A stretch of DNA of 43,596 nucleotides from CAYPYI01 sp964415085. GTDB taxonomy: Bacteria; Bacillota; Clostridia; Tissierellales; Tissierellaceae. A program made the translations under genes and the position numbers. Shown here piece by piece: positions 1 through 8,868 of this stretch. How positions within the stretch are numbered: position 1 is the first letter of the stretch; each line of letters starts with the position of its first letter. The stretch spans positions 1 through 43,596 of the forward strand of contig CAYPYI010000008.1 of NCBI GenBank assembly GCA_964415085.1, given 5' to 3'. The notes below the pieces were generated by a model. That model was given only the letters and a program-made list of their open reading frames with translations, made no database searches and had not been told where the DNA came from.

Positions 1-930
1 AATTATAAGCTTTAAAGCTTTTTTTGTATCTTCTATAGAGTAATCTTTTCTTACTAGTTGGTCTAAATTTACTTCGTATTGTTTATAAAAATCTTCATCT
101 TCTCTAGCTTCTTTTAATATACTTCTTATAAAACCTAATAAACATTCTTTTCCTAAACAATTTCCACAAATCTCTGGACCTATACATATACTATCAAGTG
201 CATTATTAATCTTCTCAGTTTGCTCCTTTAATTTTGCTGCAGCAATTTTATATGGAGTTAGATCTCCTAATAAATCTGTATGAGTCTTATACCTTTTAAT
301 TAATACTATTTCTATTAATACAACAGATATTAATAATATTAATGTATAGATTAAATTATGCTGCTTTAAAAAACTAGTATATAATTTTATAAATCCAAAG
401 AATACAAACACAATTGATGAAGTAATATTAATAGTTGTTTCTGGAATTTTATCTCCTATTTTACTACCTACATAAATACCCAAGCTACTTGTAGCAAGCA
501 TAGCTAATGTTGTCCCTATAAGTGTTACCCAAGGATATAAACTATCTGTTGATAAAGCCAATGCTGTTAATTGTGTTTTATCTCCTAACTCTCCAATAAA
601 AAAGGCTAGAGCAACAGTTGCTACTGGCCCTAGACTTCTATTACTATTTCCTTCTTCATTGTCATCTTCTTTTATAGATAGTGATATAAAACCAAATATC
701 AAAAATAAAACACCAGCTAAAACTTGAATAGTATTCATAGGTATAATGTTAGTAAGTGCACTTCCTAATAATATTGCTATTCCATGATTTAATACTACTC
801 CTAACAAGACTCCTAGTAGGACTTGTGTTACTTTATATTGAGTAGCGAATGTCATAGCAATAATTTGAGTTTTATCACCCATTTCTGCTATAAAAACCAA
901 ACTAAATGCTCTAAATAACTCCTGTAACAT
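1..930 (-). CDS. GDT1/TMEM165 (UPF0016) family cation transporter with Cys-rich C-terminal extension, partial
   Basis: The gene starts at ATG 928-930 behind GGAGATAATA and stays open for 310 codons to the left edge, so its 3' end is missing. Two copies of the family signature are visible: EMGDKTQ near residue 16 and ELGDKTQ near residue 114, each in a hydrophobic segment. This family (yeast Gdt1, human TMEM165, bacterial MneA-like) exports or exchanges Mn2+ or Ca2+; the exact ion here is inference. Bacterial members usually end soon after the sixth or seventh helix at about 190-230 residues. This one continues for at least 80 residues as a soluble charged tail with cysteines at 249, 255, 258 and 263 (C-x5-C-x2-C-x4-C). 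It lies 15 bp after the LacI-type regulator gene, so the two are probably cotranscribed. Confidence 0.85.
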   Translation of the reverse strand, partial: MLQELFRAFSLVFIAEMGDKTQIIAMTFATQYKVTQVLLGVLLGVVLNHGIAILLGSALTNIIPMNTIQVLAGVLFLIFGFISLSIKEDDNEEGNSNRSLGPVATVALAFFIGELGDKTQLTALALSTDSLYPWVTLIGTTLAMLATSSLGIYVGSKIGDKIPETTINITSSIVFVFFGFIKLYTSFLKQHNLIYTLILLISVVLIEIVLIKRYKTHTDLLGDLTPYKIAAAKLKEQTEKINNALDSICIGPEICGNCLGKECLLGFIRSILKEAREDEDFYKQYEVNLDQLVRKDYSIEDTKKALKLII

Positions 931-945
931 TATTATCTCCTATCT

Positions 946-1965
946 TTATTTAGCTTTATTAGTACTCTTTCTTTCTATAAGTCTCATAGGTAAAACTATT
1001 TCACTGTCATCGCGAGAATCTATTTTACTATTTTCAATAGATTTTAATATTCTTCTAACTGCTACCGCTCCAATGTCATAGTATGGTTCTCTAATAGTTG
1101 TAAGTGAAGGTCTACATATTGATGCACTCTTTATATCCCCATATCCTACTAAAGAAATGTCCTTTCCTACTTCAATGTCGTTATCATAAAAATAGTTATT
1201 AAGACCTATAGCAATATTATCATGACAACAAACAACGGCTGTTATATTTTCTTTTCTTATTATATCAAGTATATCCTCTCCTGCATTATACGCTTGATAT
1301 GTTGCCCTTCCTTCTAGAGTATATACATTTGACTTACTACCTATTGATTTTAAACAATCTTCGTAAGCTTCTATTTTTTCTACTTCTATATTATCTACTC
1401 CCTCTAATTCTTGAGATACATACATAATATTTTTATGATTATTTTCTATCAAATATTCCATTATATCAGTCATAGCTTTTTTGTGATCAAGTACAATAGT
1501 ATCTAAACTTTCTATATTGTAGTATTTATTCCAATATATAAATTTCATATTCATATCTTCCATATAGTCTAATAATTTAGTATTTAATATTTCTGATACT
1601 AATATAATACCTTCAACTTGTTTTGTCATAAGTAGTTTTACGAATCTACTTTCCGTTTCAGGATTACCATAACTACTACTCAACAAAATGTCATAATCAT
1701 ACATTCGTCCTATTTCTTCTATACCTCTTACTATTTGAGCCACATAATGACTACCTATATCATCCACAATTACACCAATTAACTTTGATTTTTTTGTAAC
1801 TAAACTTCTAGCGACTTCGTTAGGTTGGTAATTTAATTTTTTTATTGCATCTAACACTTTCCTTCTAGATTCAGGACTAACTGGTTTAGAATCGTTTATA
1901 ACTCTAGATACAGTTGATATTGATACTCCTGCTTTTTTAGCTACATCTTTTATCGTTGCTGGCAT
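946..1965 (-). CDS. LacI-family transcriptional regulator
   Basis: The 339-residue protein has the classic LacI/GalR layout. An N-terminal helix-turn-helix with hinge helix occupies about residues 3-58 (ATIKDVAKKAGVS, STVSRVIN, YQPNEVARSL), followed by a periplasmic-binding-protein-like ligand and dimerisation domain (IGVIVDDIG near 62, VGYGD near 274, SLTTIREP near 288). The start ATG follows GGAGGTGATAAT. Family members usually sense sugars or nucleobases, or serve as CcpA-type corepressor proteins; the ligand cannot be told from sequence. No sugar genes are nearby. It sits between a lipid kinase gene upstream (14 bp gap) and the GDT1-like transporter gene downstream (15 bp gap), so it may control this small operon, which is inference. 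Confidence 0.93.
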   Translation of the reverse strand: MPATIKDVAKKAGVSISTVSRVINDSKPVSPESRRKVLDAIKKLNYQPNEVARSLVTKKSKLIGVIVDDIGSHYVAQIVRGIEEIGRMYDYDILLSSSYGNPETESRFVKLLMTKQVEGIILVSEILNTKLLDYMEDMNMKFIYWNKYYNIESLDTIVLDHKKAMTDIMEYLIENNHKNIMYVSQELEGVDNIEVEKIEAYEDCLKSIGSKSNVYTLEGRATYQAYNAGEDILDIIRKENITAVVCCHDNIAIGLNNYFYDNDIEVGKDISLVGYGDIKSASICRPSLTTIREPYYDIGAVAVRRILKSIENSKIDSRDDSEIVLPMRLIERKSTNKAK

Positions 1966-1979
1966 ATTATCACCTCCAA

Positions 1980-2867
1980 TTATCTTACAAACATTTTCAT
2001 GCCGCTAGGCACTACTTCAAATACTGCTGGAAGTTTCCCTCCATACTCCCCATCCACATCGATAGGTAAACTTTCTTCTGATTCTATTTCTATACGAGCC
2101 GTCTTAAAATAAACAACGTTCGGGTGATTTATATGCTCACCTCTAAGTACATTGAAAAATATATTAGCTAGTTCTGCTAGATCAGAATCTTTTATTATTA
2201 AAACATCTAATAGATTATCTAAAACATCTGCTTCAGGTGCAAGTTTTTTGAATCCTCCTATAGAGGAACTATTAGATATCACAAACAGCAAAATTTCATC
2301 TTCACTTGTATATTCTTTACTTGTAATCTTTGCTTTTATAGGTTCTATATCTTTAATAATAATTTCTTTTAATCCTTCAAAATAATATGCCATTCTTCCA
2401 AGTACAGCTTTTGCCTCAATAGGTACCTGGTAGGCAACTTCAGTTAATAGTCCTCCTGCTGCTACATTAACAAAAAAGTTATCTCCTGTTTTTCCTAAAT
2501 CCACATCTATTGTTTTACCATTTCTAATCATTTCAAAGAAATCTGGTACTCTTTCTGGTATATTCATATGATTTGCAAAATCATTTACAGTTCCACCTGC
2601 CATTATAGCAACCGGTACTTTGTTTTCACTAAGTGCTATTCCTGCTGCTACTTCATTTACTGTCCCATCTCCACCACATACTACCAAAGCATCCCAATTT
2701 TCCTCACATGTTTTTATCGTCTCTAGTTTAGCATCATCTTTTTTCTTAGTAAAAAATTTTGCAACTAAATATCCATCATCTAGAAGTAGTTTCGATAAAT
2801 AGTCTACTTTCGGCTCCATTGTCTGTCTACCTGATGAAGGATTAATTATTATTTTAACTCTTTTCAT
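1980..2867 (-). CDS. Diacylglycerol kinase / YegS-like lipid kinase
   Basis: This 295-residue cytosolic enzyme belongs to the DagK catalytic-domain family (DgkB, YegS, BmrU). Family members phosphorylate diacylglycerol or a related lipid with ATP and so recycle lipid head-group by-products into phosphatidate. Visible marks are NPSSGR near residues 10-15, the nucleotide-binding loop GGDGTVNE at 65-72, GGTVNDFA near 91-98 and DVDLG further on. Length is normal for the family (about 290-310). The ATG is preceded by GGAG with an 8-nt gap. It is the first gene of a likely three-gene minus-strand unit with the LacI-type regulator and the GDT1-like transporter. The true lipid substrate is not settled by sequence. 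Confidence 0.92.
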   Translation of the reverse strand: MKRVKIIINPSSGRQTMEPKVDYLSKLLLDDGYLVAKFFTKKKDDAKLETIKTCEENWDALVVCGGDGTVNEVAAGIALSENKVPVAIMAGGTVNDFANHMNIPERVPDFFEMIRNGKTIDVDLGKTGDNFFVNVAAGGLLTEVAYQVPIEAKAVLGRMAYYFEGLKEIIIKDIEPIKAKITSKEYTSEDEILLFVISNSSSIGGFKKLAPEADVLDNLLDVLIIKDSDLAELANIFFNVLRGEHINHPNVVYFKTARIEIESEESLPIDVDGEYGGKLPAVFEVVPSGMKMFVR

Positions 2868-3002
2868 AATAACTGCTCCATTCTAAATAATTATATTTTG
2901 AAGAAATATTAACTATCAATATATTATCATATTTTACCAATAAAAGTAACTATATTGCAACTTATTTAACTTATTTAATTAATTCTTAAGAACTTTTTGA
3001 AT

Positions 3003-3028
3003 TAAAAAAAGAGATCTAAGATCTCTTA
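3003..3028 (-). terminator. Intrinsic terminator of the ytxH-DUF948 unit
   Basis: Read on the minus strand, AGAGATC-TTA-GATCTCT is followed by seven T. The stem begins inside the stop codon of the DUF948 gene. This ends the two-gene unit before the lipid kinase operon. The remaining sequence at 2868-3002 is AT-rich, and I see no clear promoter hexamers in it. Confidence 0.8.
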
Positions 3029-3496
3029 TTTTAGTAAAACACTTCTAATAGTCTCTACTATATCTATAAATGTTTCTATGTATCCTGATAATATGCTAGA
3101 ATTTGTTCTAAAATTACTAGCAACACCAAGTACACTATCAGAAACTTCATCAACTGTTTGATTAAGTTTATCAGTACTATCATGAACCGTATCGGTTATA
3201 TCAGAAACATTTTCAGATATATGATTTACATTTCTTAAAACTCCGTCTATTTCTGGTGTTAATGTTTTTATAGCATAGTTTGTTTCTTTAGTTATTTCAT
3301 TTACATTAAAAGAAATCTCTGGTAATTGTTTAATTGTAGTATCTAACTCTTCTAGGTTATCTTCAACCACTTTTTGAGCATTTCCTAAAATTTTATTAAT
3401 TTTACTTAATACCATAACTAAATATACTCCTACACCTATTCCAAGTAAAAATAGTATTAATGAAAACAAATCTCTTATAGTCAAACTAGCACTCAT
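3026..3496 (-). CDS. DUF948-domain membrane-anchored protein (YtxG-like)
   Basis: The 156-residue protein has one N-terminal membrane segment (about residues 8-30, LFSLILFLLGIGVGVYLVMVL). It is followed by a long heptad-like helical region rich in N, V, D, I and T (about 35-140), typical of DUF948 proteins. In Bacillus subtilis the DUF948 protein YtxG is encoded next to YtxH in a general-stress operon. The same pairing is present here, with the YtxH gene 13 bp upstream. The role is probably envelope-associated stress protection; no catalytic residues are expected or seen. The start ATG follows GGGGGATTGTC. Confidence 0.82.
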   Translation of the reverse strand: MSASLTIRDLFSLILFLLGIGVGVYLVMVLSKINKILGNAQKVVEDNLEELDTTIKQLPEISFNVNEITKETNYAIKTLTPEIDGVLRNVNHISENVSDITDTVHDSTDKLNQTVDEVSDSVLGVASNFRTNSSILSGYIETFIDIVETIRSVLLK

Positions 3497-3509
3497 GACA
3501 ATCCCCCTA

Positions 3510-3881
3510 TTATTCTATCTCTTTTGCAGTAGTTTCCACAGCTTCTTCTTTTTCCTGTTCACTTATTTCATTTTTATTTTTTTCTAAATCATATTTAATC
3601 TTTTCAATACTTGATTTTAAATCAGAGTTAATATTATCTTTCATTTGTTTAGTTTCTTCTACTAAATCATCAAGAGAACCTTTTATATCTTCACTTGTTT
3701 CCTTTGCTATATTTACTATTTCCTCTCTTGTTTCTTTACCTGACTTAGGTGCTGTTAATATTCCCACCGCAACTCCTGCAACTGCTCCAAGAACAACTCC
3801 TATGCCCAATCTTTTTGCTGTTTCTGTATTTTTCTTTCTTTCTTCTTCTTTTACTTTTTCCTCTAAAAATTCTATAAACAT
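3510..3881 (-). CDS. YtxH-domain protein
   Basis: This is a small YtxH-family protein with a glycine/alanine-rich hydrophobic segment (about residues 24-44, GVVLGAVAGVAVGILTAPKSG). A charged amphipathic coiled-coil tail rich in E and K follows. The family mark is the TAPKSGKETRE motif right after the membrane segment. I chose the ATG at 3879-3881 (MFIEFLEEK) because GGAGGTG lies 6 nt upstream; an in-frame ATG at 3894-3896 is itself part of that ribosome binding site. The protein is then 123 residues. The family belongs to stress regulons in Bacillus; the molecular role is unknown. Confidence 0.85.
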   Translation of the reverse strand: MFIEFLEEKVKEEERKKNTETAKRLGIGVVLGAVAGVAVGILTAPKSGKETREEIVNIAKETSEDIKGSLDDLVEETKQMKDNINSDLKSSIEKIKYDLEKNKNEISEQEKEEAVETTAKEIE

Positions 3882-3949
3882 AATATCCACCTCCATAAAA
3901 TTCTTATACCCTTTTTTATTACTTTTACTTATGACTTAGCCTTTAATTT

Positions 3950-3978
3950 ATCATATCATTATTTCTAGACAATTTCAT
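3950..3978 (-). promoter_or_regulatory. Candidate promoter for ytxH-DUF948
   Basis: On the minus strand ATGAAA (3973-3978) is separated by 17 bp from TATGAT (3950-3955), about 70 bp upstream of the YtxH start. The -10 is good and the -35 is weak. This is a vegetative-type pattern; a stress-sigma promoter was not recognised. Confidence 0.4.
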
Positions 3979-4066
3979 TTAAATACTCTGTCTATTTATA
4001 TTTTTTGTAAATATGGTATGATTACTATATAGCAAATAATGAATATTTATTAAAAGGAGTGATATC

Positions 4067-5821
4067 TTGTCGCGATTTGAAAGAATAATAGATTTTTTTA
4101 AAGAAAATAAAAAAACATATATAATTGGTATTATTTGGTTATTTAGTGTTGATATAGCTCAGCTTATATTACCTAGAATTCTAGGTAATATGACAGATGC
4201 TTTAAGAGATAGTAACTTAAATAATCTTATACTTATAAAATACGCTTCATTAATTCTATTAACAGGAATATTTACTGGAGTTGGAAGATATTTTTGGAGA
4301 ATGTACATTTCTGGAAATTCAGTTAAATTAGAATATAAATTAAGAAAGGATTTTTTTAACCATCTTTTATACTTATCTCCAAATTATTTTTATACCCATA
4401 AAACAGGAGATTTGATGAGTCATGCTACTAACGATATTAGTACGGTTCGAAGATCTTTAGGAATTTCTACAATTATGCTTGTTGATTCTTTGTTTATTGT
4501 TATAATAGCCTTATTTATGATGATAAAAACCACAAGTTTAAAACTTACCCTGATTACAAGTATTACTTTTCCTATAATATTATTTATAACTAAATATTTT
4601 GGTAAAATTATATATAAAAGATCTAGAAGGGTCCAAAATGCTTTTTCTACTCTAACTGAAAAGACACAAGAAAGCTATTCTGGTATAAGGGTTATAAAAG
4701 CTTTTAGCCAAGAAGAATATGTATTTGATGATTTCAAAAATATTAACAAAGATTACTATGATAAAAACTTAGATTTAGTTAAAGTTTCTGGTTTTTTTAC
4801 CCCTAGCTTAAATTTTGTTTTTTCACTTAGCATTCTTTTTACAATACTTTTTGGAGGAACTGAAGTTATTAATGGAAACATATCCTTAGGTGATTTCATT
4901 GCATTTAATTCTTATGTAGCTATGCTTAGGTGGCCTGTTAGATCTGTTGGTCAAATAACTAATAATATACAAAGGGGGATTGCTTCTTTAGATAGGTTAA
5001 ATGAAATATTTTATGAAGAAAGCGAAATTATTGAAAAGAAAAATCCTATTATACTTGATAAAATAAAAGGAAATATTGAATTTAAAAATGTATTTTTTCA
5101 ATACCCTAATACAAAAAATTGTCTAATAAAAGATGTATCGTTTAAACTTACGCCAGGGAATACTTTAGCTATTATAGGTCCTACTGGCTCTGGGAAAACC
5201 ACCATAGCAAACCTACTTTTAAGATTGTATGATTATAATTCTGGTTTAATCTTAATAGATAATATTGACATTAAAGATTTGAGTTTGAAACAACTAAGAA
5301 CAAATATAGCATATGTGCCACAAGATAATTTCCTTTTTTCTAAGAGTATAAAAGAAAATATATCATTCTCACAAGATGAGTTATTACCAATGAATAAAAT
5401 AGTCGAAGCATCCGTTAATGCAGATTTATATGATAATATAATAAACTTTAATGAAGGTTTTGAAACAATACTAGGTGAAAGAGGCGTTACCTTATCTGGA
5501 GGTCAAAAGCAAAGAACATCTATAGCAAGAGCCTTTGCAAAAGATGCACCTATATTAATATTAGATGATTCTTTATCAGCAGTGGATACTAAGACTGAGG
5601 AGACAATTCTTAGAAATATTAATTCAATAACTAAGGATAAATCTACAATTATAATCAGTCATAGAATATCAAGTATAAAAAATGCAGATCAAATTCTTTT
5701 TTTAGATAATGGTAGAATTATAGAAAGTGGAACGCATGAAGAACTGTTAAATTTAAACGGCTCCTATAAAAAGCTTCATGATAAACAGCAATTAGATGAA
5801 GATGAAAAGGAGGCTTTATAA
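4067..5821 (+). CDS. ABC exporter half-transporter A (degenerate-site partner)
   Basis: The 584-residue protein has six N-terminal membrane helices (ABC type-1 exporter domain, about 15-310) and a C-terminal nucleotide-binding domain. Motifs are Walker A GPTGSGKTT at 371-379, signature LSGGQ at 476-480, Walker B ILILDD with Asp501 where the catalytic Glu normally sits, and switch His532. An Asp in this place is typical of one half of heterodimeric exporters such as BmrCD, LmrCD or TM287/288. The partner gene follows after one base. The start is TTG at 4067, supported by AAAGGAGTG with a 5-nt gap. Likely role: drug or lipid export; the substrate is unknown. Confidence 0.93.
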   Translation: MSRFERIIDFFKENKKTYIIGIIWLFSVDIAQLILPRILGNMTDALRDSNLNNLILIKYASLILLTGIFTGVGRYFWRMYISGNSVKLEYKLRKDFFNHLLYLSPNYFYTHKTGDLMSHATNDISTVRRSLGISTIMLVDSLFIVIIALFMMIKTTSLKLTLITSITFPIILFITKYFGKIIYKRSRRVQNAFSTLTEKTQESYSGIRVIKAFSQEEYVFDDFKNINKDYYDKNLDLVKVSGFFTPSLNFVFSLSILFTILFGGTEVINGNISLGDFIAFNSYVAMLRWPVRSVGQITNNIQRGIASLDRLNEIFYEESEIIEKKNPIILDKIKGNIEFKNVFFQYPNTKNCLIKDVSFKLTPGNTLAIIGPTGSGKTTIANLLLRLYDYNSGLILIDNIDIKDLSLKQLRTNIAYVPQDNFLFSKSIKENISFSQDELLPMNKIVEASVNADLYDNIINFNEGFETILGERGVTLSGGQKQRTSIARAFAKDAPILILDDSLSAVDTKTEETILRNINSITKDKSTIIISHRISSIKNADQILFLDNGRIIESGTHEELLNLNGSYKKLHDKQQLDEDEKEAL

Positions 5822-5822
5822 A

Positions 5823-7787
5823 ATGAAGGATAATAAAAAAACCGATATAGGAATACTTAGAAGACTATTAACTTATACTAAAGGATATATTCTTATCTTT
5901 TTTCTTGCATTTATACTTCTTGTGTTTATAACATATCTCGAGCTTATGAATCCATATATTTTAAAAGTAGCAATAGATGATTATATATCTACTGATAATA
6001 GAGTATATTATATATCAGATACTCCTACTGATAATAGTATAAATATAAAAGATCGAGATTTTGTAGCAAAAAGAGATTTAAAAGATTTTAAATCTTCTAA
6101 GACTAATAGTGAATATATTTTATATAAAAATAATGACTCATATATGCTAAAATCTAATGATGAGACTATATATTTAACCAATAAAGATATCGATACTATA
6201 AAAAATAGTGACATAAAAGGTATTTATAGATTAAGCTTTATATTTTTCTTAATAATAACTTTATCATTTTTATTTAATTATATTCAGGAATATATGCTAA
6301 ACTATGCTGGACAGGGCATTATTTATAGAATACGAAATGAAGTATTTAATCATATACAAAATTTATCATTTAACTTTTTCGATCATAGTTCTATTGGTCG
6401 TTTGGTAACAAGGGTTAACAATGATACAGAAACACTTAACGAGATGTTCACGTCTGTGCTAGTTAATCTGTTTAAAGATTTGTTTACTTTAATAGGTATT
6501 ATAATAATTATGATTAAAATGGATTATAAATTAGCATTATATGCTTTTATCTTCCTACCTGCATTTGTTATTATTTCTATAATATTTAGAAATAAGATAA
6601 GAAATGCTTACAGGGCCTATAGATCTCAATTATCAAAAGTAAATTCTAGTCTAAATGAAAATATAACAGGTATTAATACCATCCAAATTTTTAATAAGCA
6701 AGAAAAGATTTCTAAAGAATTCGATGTTATTAATTCAGAGTTTTTAAATATTGCAAAAGAAGAGATAAGAATACATGCTATGTTAAGACCTACAATTGAA
6801 ATAGTAAGGTCTTTAGCTATTGCAATACTAGTATACTTTGGTGGTCAAAAAGTTATGACATCGACTATGCAATTTGGTACATTATATATTTTCATAGACT
6901 ATCTTCAAAGGTTTTTTAGACCTATATTTGAACTAACTGAAAAGTATAATATATTACAATCTTCTTTAGCATCTAGTGAAAGAATATTTGAAATTTTAGA
7001 TAATAACAATATAATAGAAAATGTAGATAATCCAATTAAGCTTACTGATGTGGATGGATATATTGAGTTTAAAAATGTTTACTTTGCCTATGAATCAGAA
7101 GACTGGATTTTAAAAGACTTATCTTTTAGAATAAATAAAGGAGATAATGTTGCTTTTGTTGGTGCTACAGGTGCGGGCAAAACATCAATTATAAATCTAC
7201 TTACTAGATTTTATGATATACAAAAAGGAGAAATTTTAATTGATGGTATAAATATTAGGAATATAGATAAATTTGATTTAAGACGAAATATTGGGGTAGT
7301 ATTACAAGATGTATTTATTTTTTCCGGTACTATTGGTGATAATATAAAACTTTATTCTGATATTACTGATGAAGAAATGGTTAAAGTATCTAAGTATGTT
7401 AACGCAGATAAATTCATATCAAAGCTTCCTAAAGGATATAATCAACCTGTTATGGAAAGAGGTGCAACTTTATCCTCTGGTGAAAAACAGCTTCTTTCTT
7501 TTGCTAGGACACTTGCACATAATCCAAAAATTTTAATTCTTGATGAAGCAACTGCTAATATTGATACTGAAACTGAATTACTTATTCAAGATACATTAGA
7601 AAAAGTTGTTAAAGATAGAACTTCTATTGCTATAGCACATAGATTGTCTACAATACAACATGCAGATAATATTATAGTATTAGATAAAGGTAGAATTGTT
7701 GAATCTGGAACACATCAAGACCTATTAGATAAAAAAGGAACATACTATAATTTATATGAACTACAAAAAGAAGATAATAAAAAATAA
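5823..7787 (+). CDS. ABC exporter half-transporter B (catalytic-Glu partner, with extracellular insert)
   Basis: This is the second half of the heterodimer, about 654 residues. Walker A is GATGAGKTS at 447-455, the signature is the altered LSSGE at 550-554, and Walker B keeps the catalytic Glu575 (LDEATANID). With the partner's LSGGQ this gives one competent and one degenerate ATP site, as in BmrCD-type exporters. Between membrane helices 1 and 2 (about residues 47-135) lies a charged insert predicted to be outside the cell; a comparable domain is known in BmrD. I chose ATG 5823 because AAAAGGAGG sits 10 nt upstream, inside the end of the first gene; an upstream in-frame ATG at 5796 has no such site. 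Confidence 0.93.
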   Translation: MKDNKKTDIGILRRLLTYTKGYILIFFLAFILLVFITYLELMNPYILKVAIDDYISTDNRVYYISDTPTDNSINIKDRDFVAKRDLKDFKSSKTNSEYILYKNNDSYMLKSNDETIYLTNKDIDTIKNSDIKGIYRLSFIFFLIITLSFLFNYIQEYMLNYAGQGIIYRIRNEVFNHIQNLSFNFFDHSSIGRLVTRVNNDTETLNEMFTSVLVNLFKDLFTLIGIIIIMIKMDYKLALYAFIFLPAFVIISIIFRNKIRNAYRAYRSQLSKVNSSLNENITGINTIQIFNKQEKISKEFDVINSEFLNIAKEEIRIHAMLRPTIEIVRSLAIAILVYFGGQKVMTSTMQFGTLYIFIDYLQRFFRPIFELTEKYNILQSSLASSERIFEILDNNNIIENVDNPIKLTDVDGYIEFKNVYFAYESEDWILKDLSFRINKGDNVAFVGATGAGKTSIINLLTRFYDIQKGEILIDGINIRNIDKFDLRRNIGVVLQDVFIFSGTIGDNIKLYSDITDEEMVKVSKYVNADKFISKLPKGYNQPVMERGATLSSGEKQLLSFARTLAHNPKILILDEATANIDTETELLIQDTLEKVVKDRTSIAIAHRLSTIQHADNIIVLDKGRIVESGTHQDLLDKKGTYYNLYELQKEDNKK

Positions 7788-7801
7788 TACGAGGTGATTT
7801 A

Positions 7802-8617
7802 ATGTATGATTTTCATATTCATAGTGAGTATTCTATGGATTCAAATTCTCCTATGGATAAGGTAGCCATTAATGCTATCGAAAAAAAGGCTAAGGCAATT
7901 TGCTTTACCGATCATATAGACTTTGATGCAACAGTTAATAAAATTGATATACAATTTAGAGTTCCTGATTATTTCAAAGAAATAACAAAAATGAAATATA
8001 AATATAAAGATAAATTAGACATTTTTACTGGTGTTGAAATTGGTATGCAACCACATCTTTATAAAAGATATGATGAGTTAATTAATAAATACCCTTTTGA
8101 TTTTGTAATTATGTCTATACATACTTTAAATGGGATAGATATTGCAAGCGATAAAATTTTTCAATATGCTAGTAAAGATCCTGAAGATATAATCATGACT
8201 TATTATGAAACTATGCTAGATGCAGTAAAGCAATATGATAATTTTGATGTTCTAGGTCACATAGATTATATTGATAGATATTTCGAAAGGCAAACAGGCA
8301 GTAAATTAGATATCAAACAATACTATATATATGAACCTATTATCGAAGAAATTTTAAAAGTAGTAATAGATAAGAATAAAGGGATTGAGCTTAACACAGC
8401 AGGTCTTAGAACGGGTCTAGATTATTATAATCCGAAAATTAATATACTTAAACTTTATAAGTCTTTAGGTGGAGAAATAATAACAATGGGATCTGATGCA
8501 CATCATGTTGATGACCTTTTATATGATTTTAAACAAGCAGAAAAACTTTTAAAGCAACTAGATTTTAAAAATATTTACATTTATAGAGAACGTAAAAAAA
8601 TACAAATTCAATTATAA
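7802..8617 (+). CDS. PHP-domain phosphatase, histidinol-phosphatase (HisK/HisJ) type
   Basis: The 271-residue PHP-superfamily metal-dependent phosphoesterase carries the expected metal-ligand motifs in order: FHIHSEYS (His5, His7), FTDHIDFD, VEIGMQPH, SIHTLNG, LGHIDYI and GSDAHHVDD near the C-terminus. Monofunctional histidinol-phosphatases of Firmicutes have this arrangement and length. No other histidine biosynthesis gene is visible in the window, so a different phosphoester substrate is possible. The ATG follows GAGGTG with a good gap. The gene lies 14 bp after the ABC exporter pair and may be cotranscribed with it. Confidence 0.85.
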   Translation: MYDFHIHSEYSMDSNSPMDKVAINAIEKKAKAICFTDHIDFDATVNKIDIQFRVPDYFKEITKMKYKYKDKLDIFTGVEIGMQPHLYKRYDELINKYPFDFVIMSIHTLNGIDIASDKIFQYASKDPEDIIMTYYETMLDAVKQYDNFDVLGHIDYIDRYFERQTGSKLDIKQYYIYEPIIEEILKVVIDKNKGIELNTAGLRTGLDYYNPKINILKLYKSLGGEIITMGSDAHHVDDLLYDFKQAEKLLKQLDFKNIYIYRERKKIQIQL

Positions 8618-8620
8618 GAT

Positions 8621-8653
8621 AAAAAATACCCTTTAACTTTAAAGTTAAAGGGT
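8621..8653 (-). terminator. Intrinsic terminator of the 6S-like RNA
   Basis: The perfect palindrome ACCCTTTAACTTT/AAAGTTAAAGGGT (8628-8653) is followed on the minus strand by ATTTTTTA. The T-run is on the minus-strand side only, which shows that the main transcript here comes from the minus strand. It may also stop plus-strand reading from the PHP gene. Confidence 0.85.
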
Positions 8654-8833
8654 TATGTATTTCCATGATGCCGTTTACCTCATTTAATTCAGACCCTTGT
8701 GCATACAAGTGGGTGAACCGTTTTTATAATCTAAAGTCCAGTGAAGGCATTTTATCATATAAAAAACACTGTTCTCCCATATTAATAGTGTCGGTTGAAT
8801 TACGTGAGTTCACGTACACCACAGAGTTTCTAT
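8621..8833 (-). ncRNA. ssrS: 6S RNA (RNA polymerase-binding regulatory RNA)
   Basis: A stand-alone minus-strand RNA gene of about 210 nt, with its own promoter and terminator, lies in the gap between the PHP and NAD kinase genes. The 5' part TCTGTGGTGT can pair along ten positions, including wobbles, with GGCATCATGGA near the 3' end, giving the closing stem of a 6S fold. The 3' CGGCATC element resembles the 3' end of Escherichia coli 6S RNA. Internal hairpins include ACGTGA/TCACGT, ACACT/AGTGT and CTTGT/ACAAG, leaving a large unpaired middle region. 6S RNA mimics an open promoter and holds sigma-A RNA polymerase in stationary phase. I assign it from pattern and memory; a covariance-model search would decide. 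Confidence 0.72.
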
Positions 8834-8839
8834 ATCTTT

Positions 8840-8868
8840 ATTATACACTAGTTTTAATTATAATTCAA
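8840..8868 (-). promoter_or_regulatory. ssrS: Strong sigma-A promoter of the 6S-like RNA
   Basis: On the minus strand TTGAAT (8863-8868), 17 bp, TATAAT (8840-8845). The predicted start is near 8833. This is one of the best promoters in the window and has no coding sequence behind it, which supports an RNA gene. Confidence 0.82.

Noticed and set aside
2868..3002. Clear promoter for the lipid kinase operon
   Set aside because: Several AT-rich hexamers occur, but none has a convincing pair at 16-18 bp.
5796..5822. Earlier ATG for the second exporter subunit
   Set aside because: It lies inside the end of the first subunit gene without a binding site, while AAAAGGAGG serves ATG 5823.
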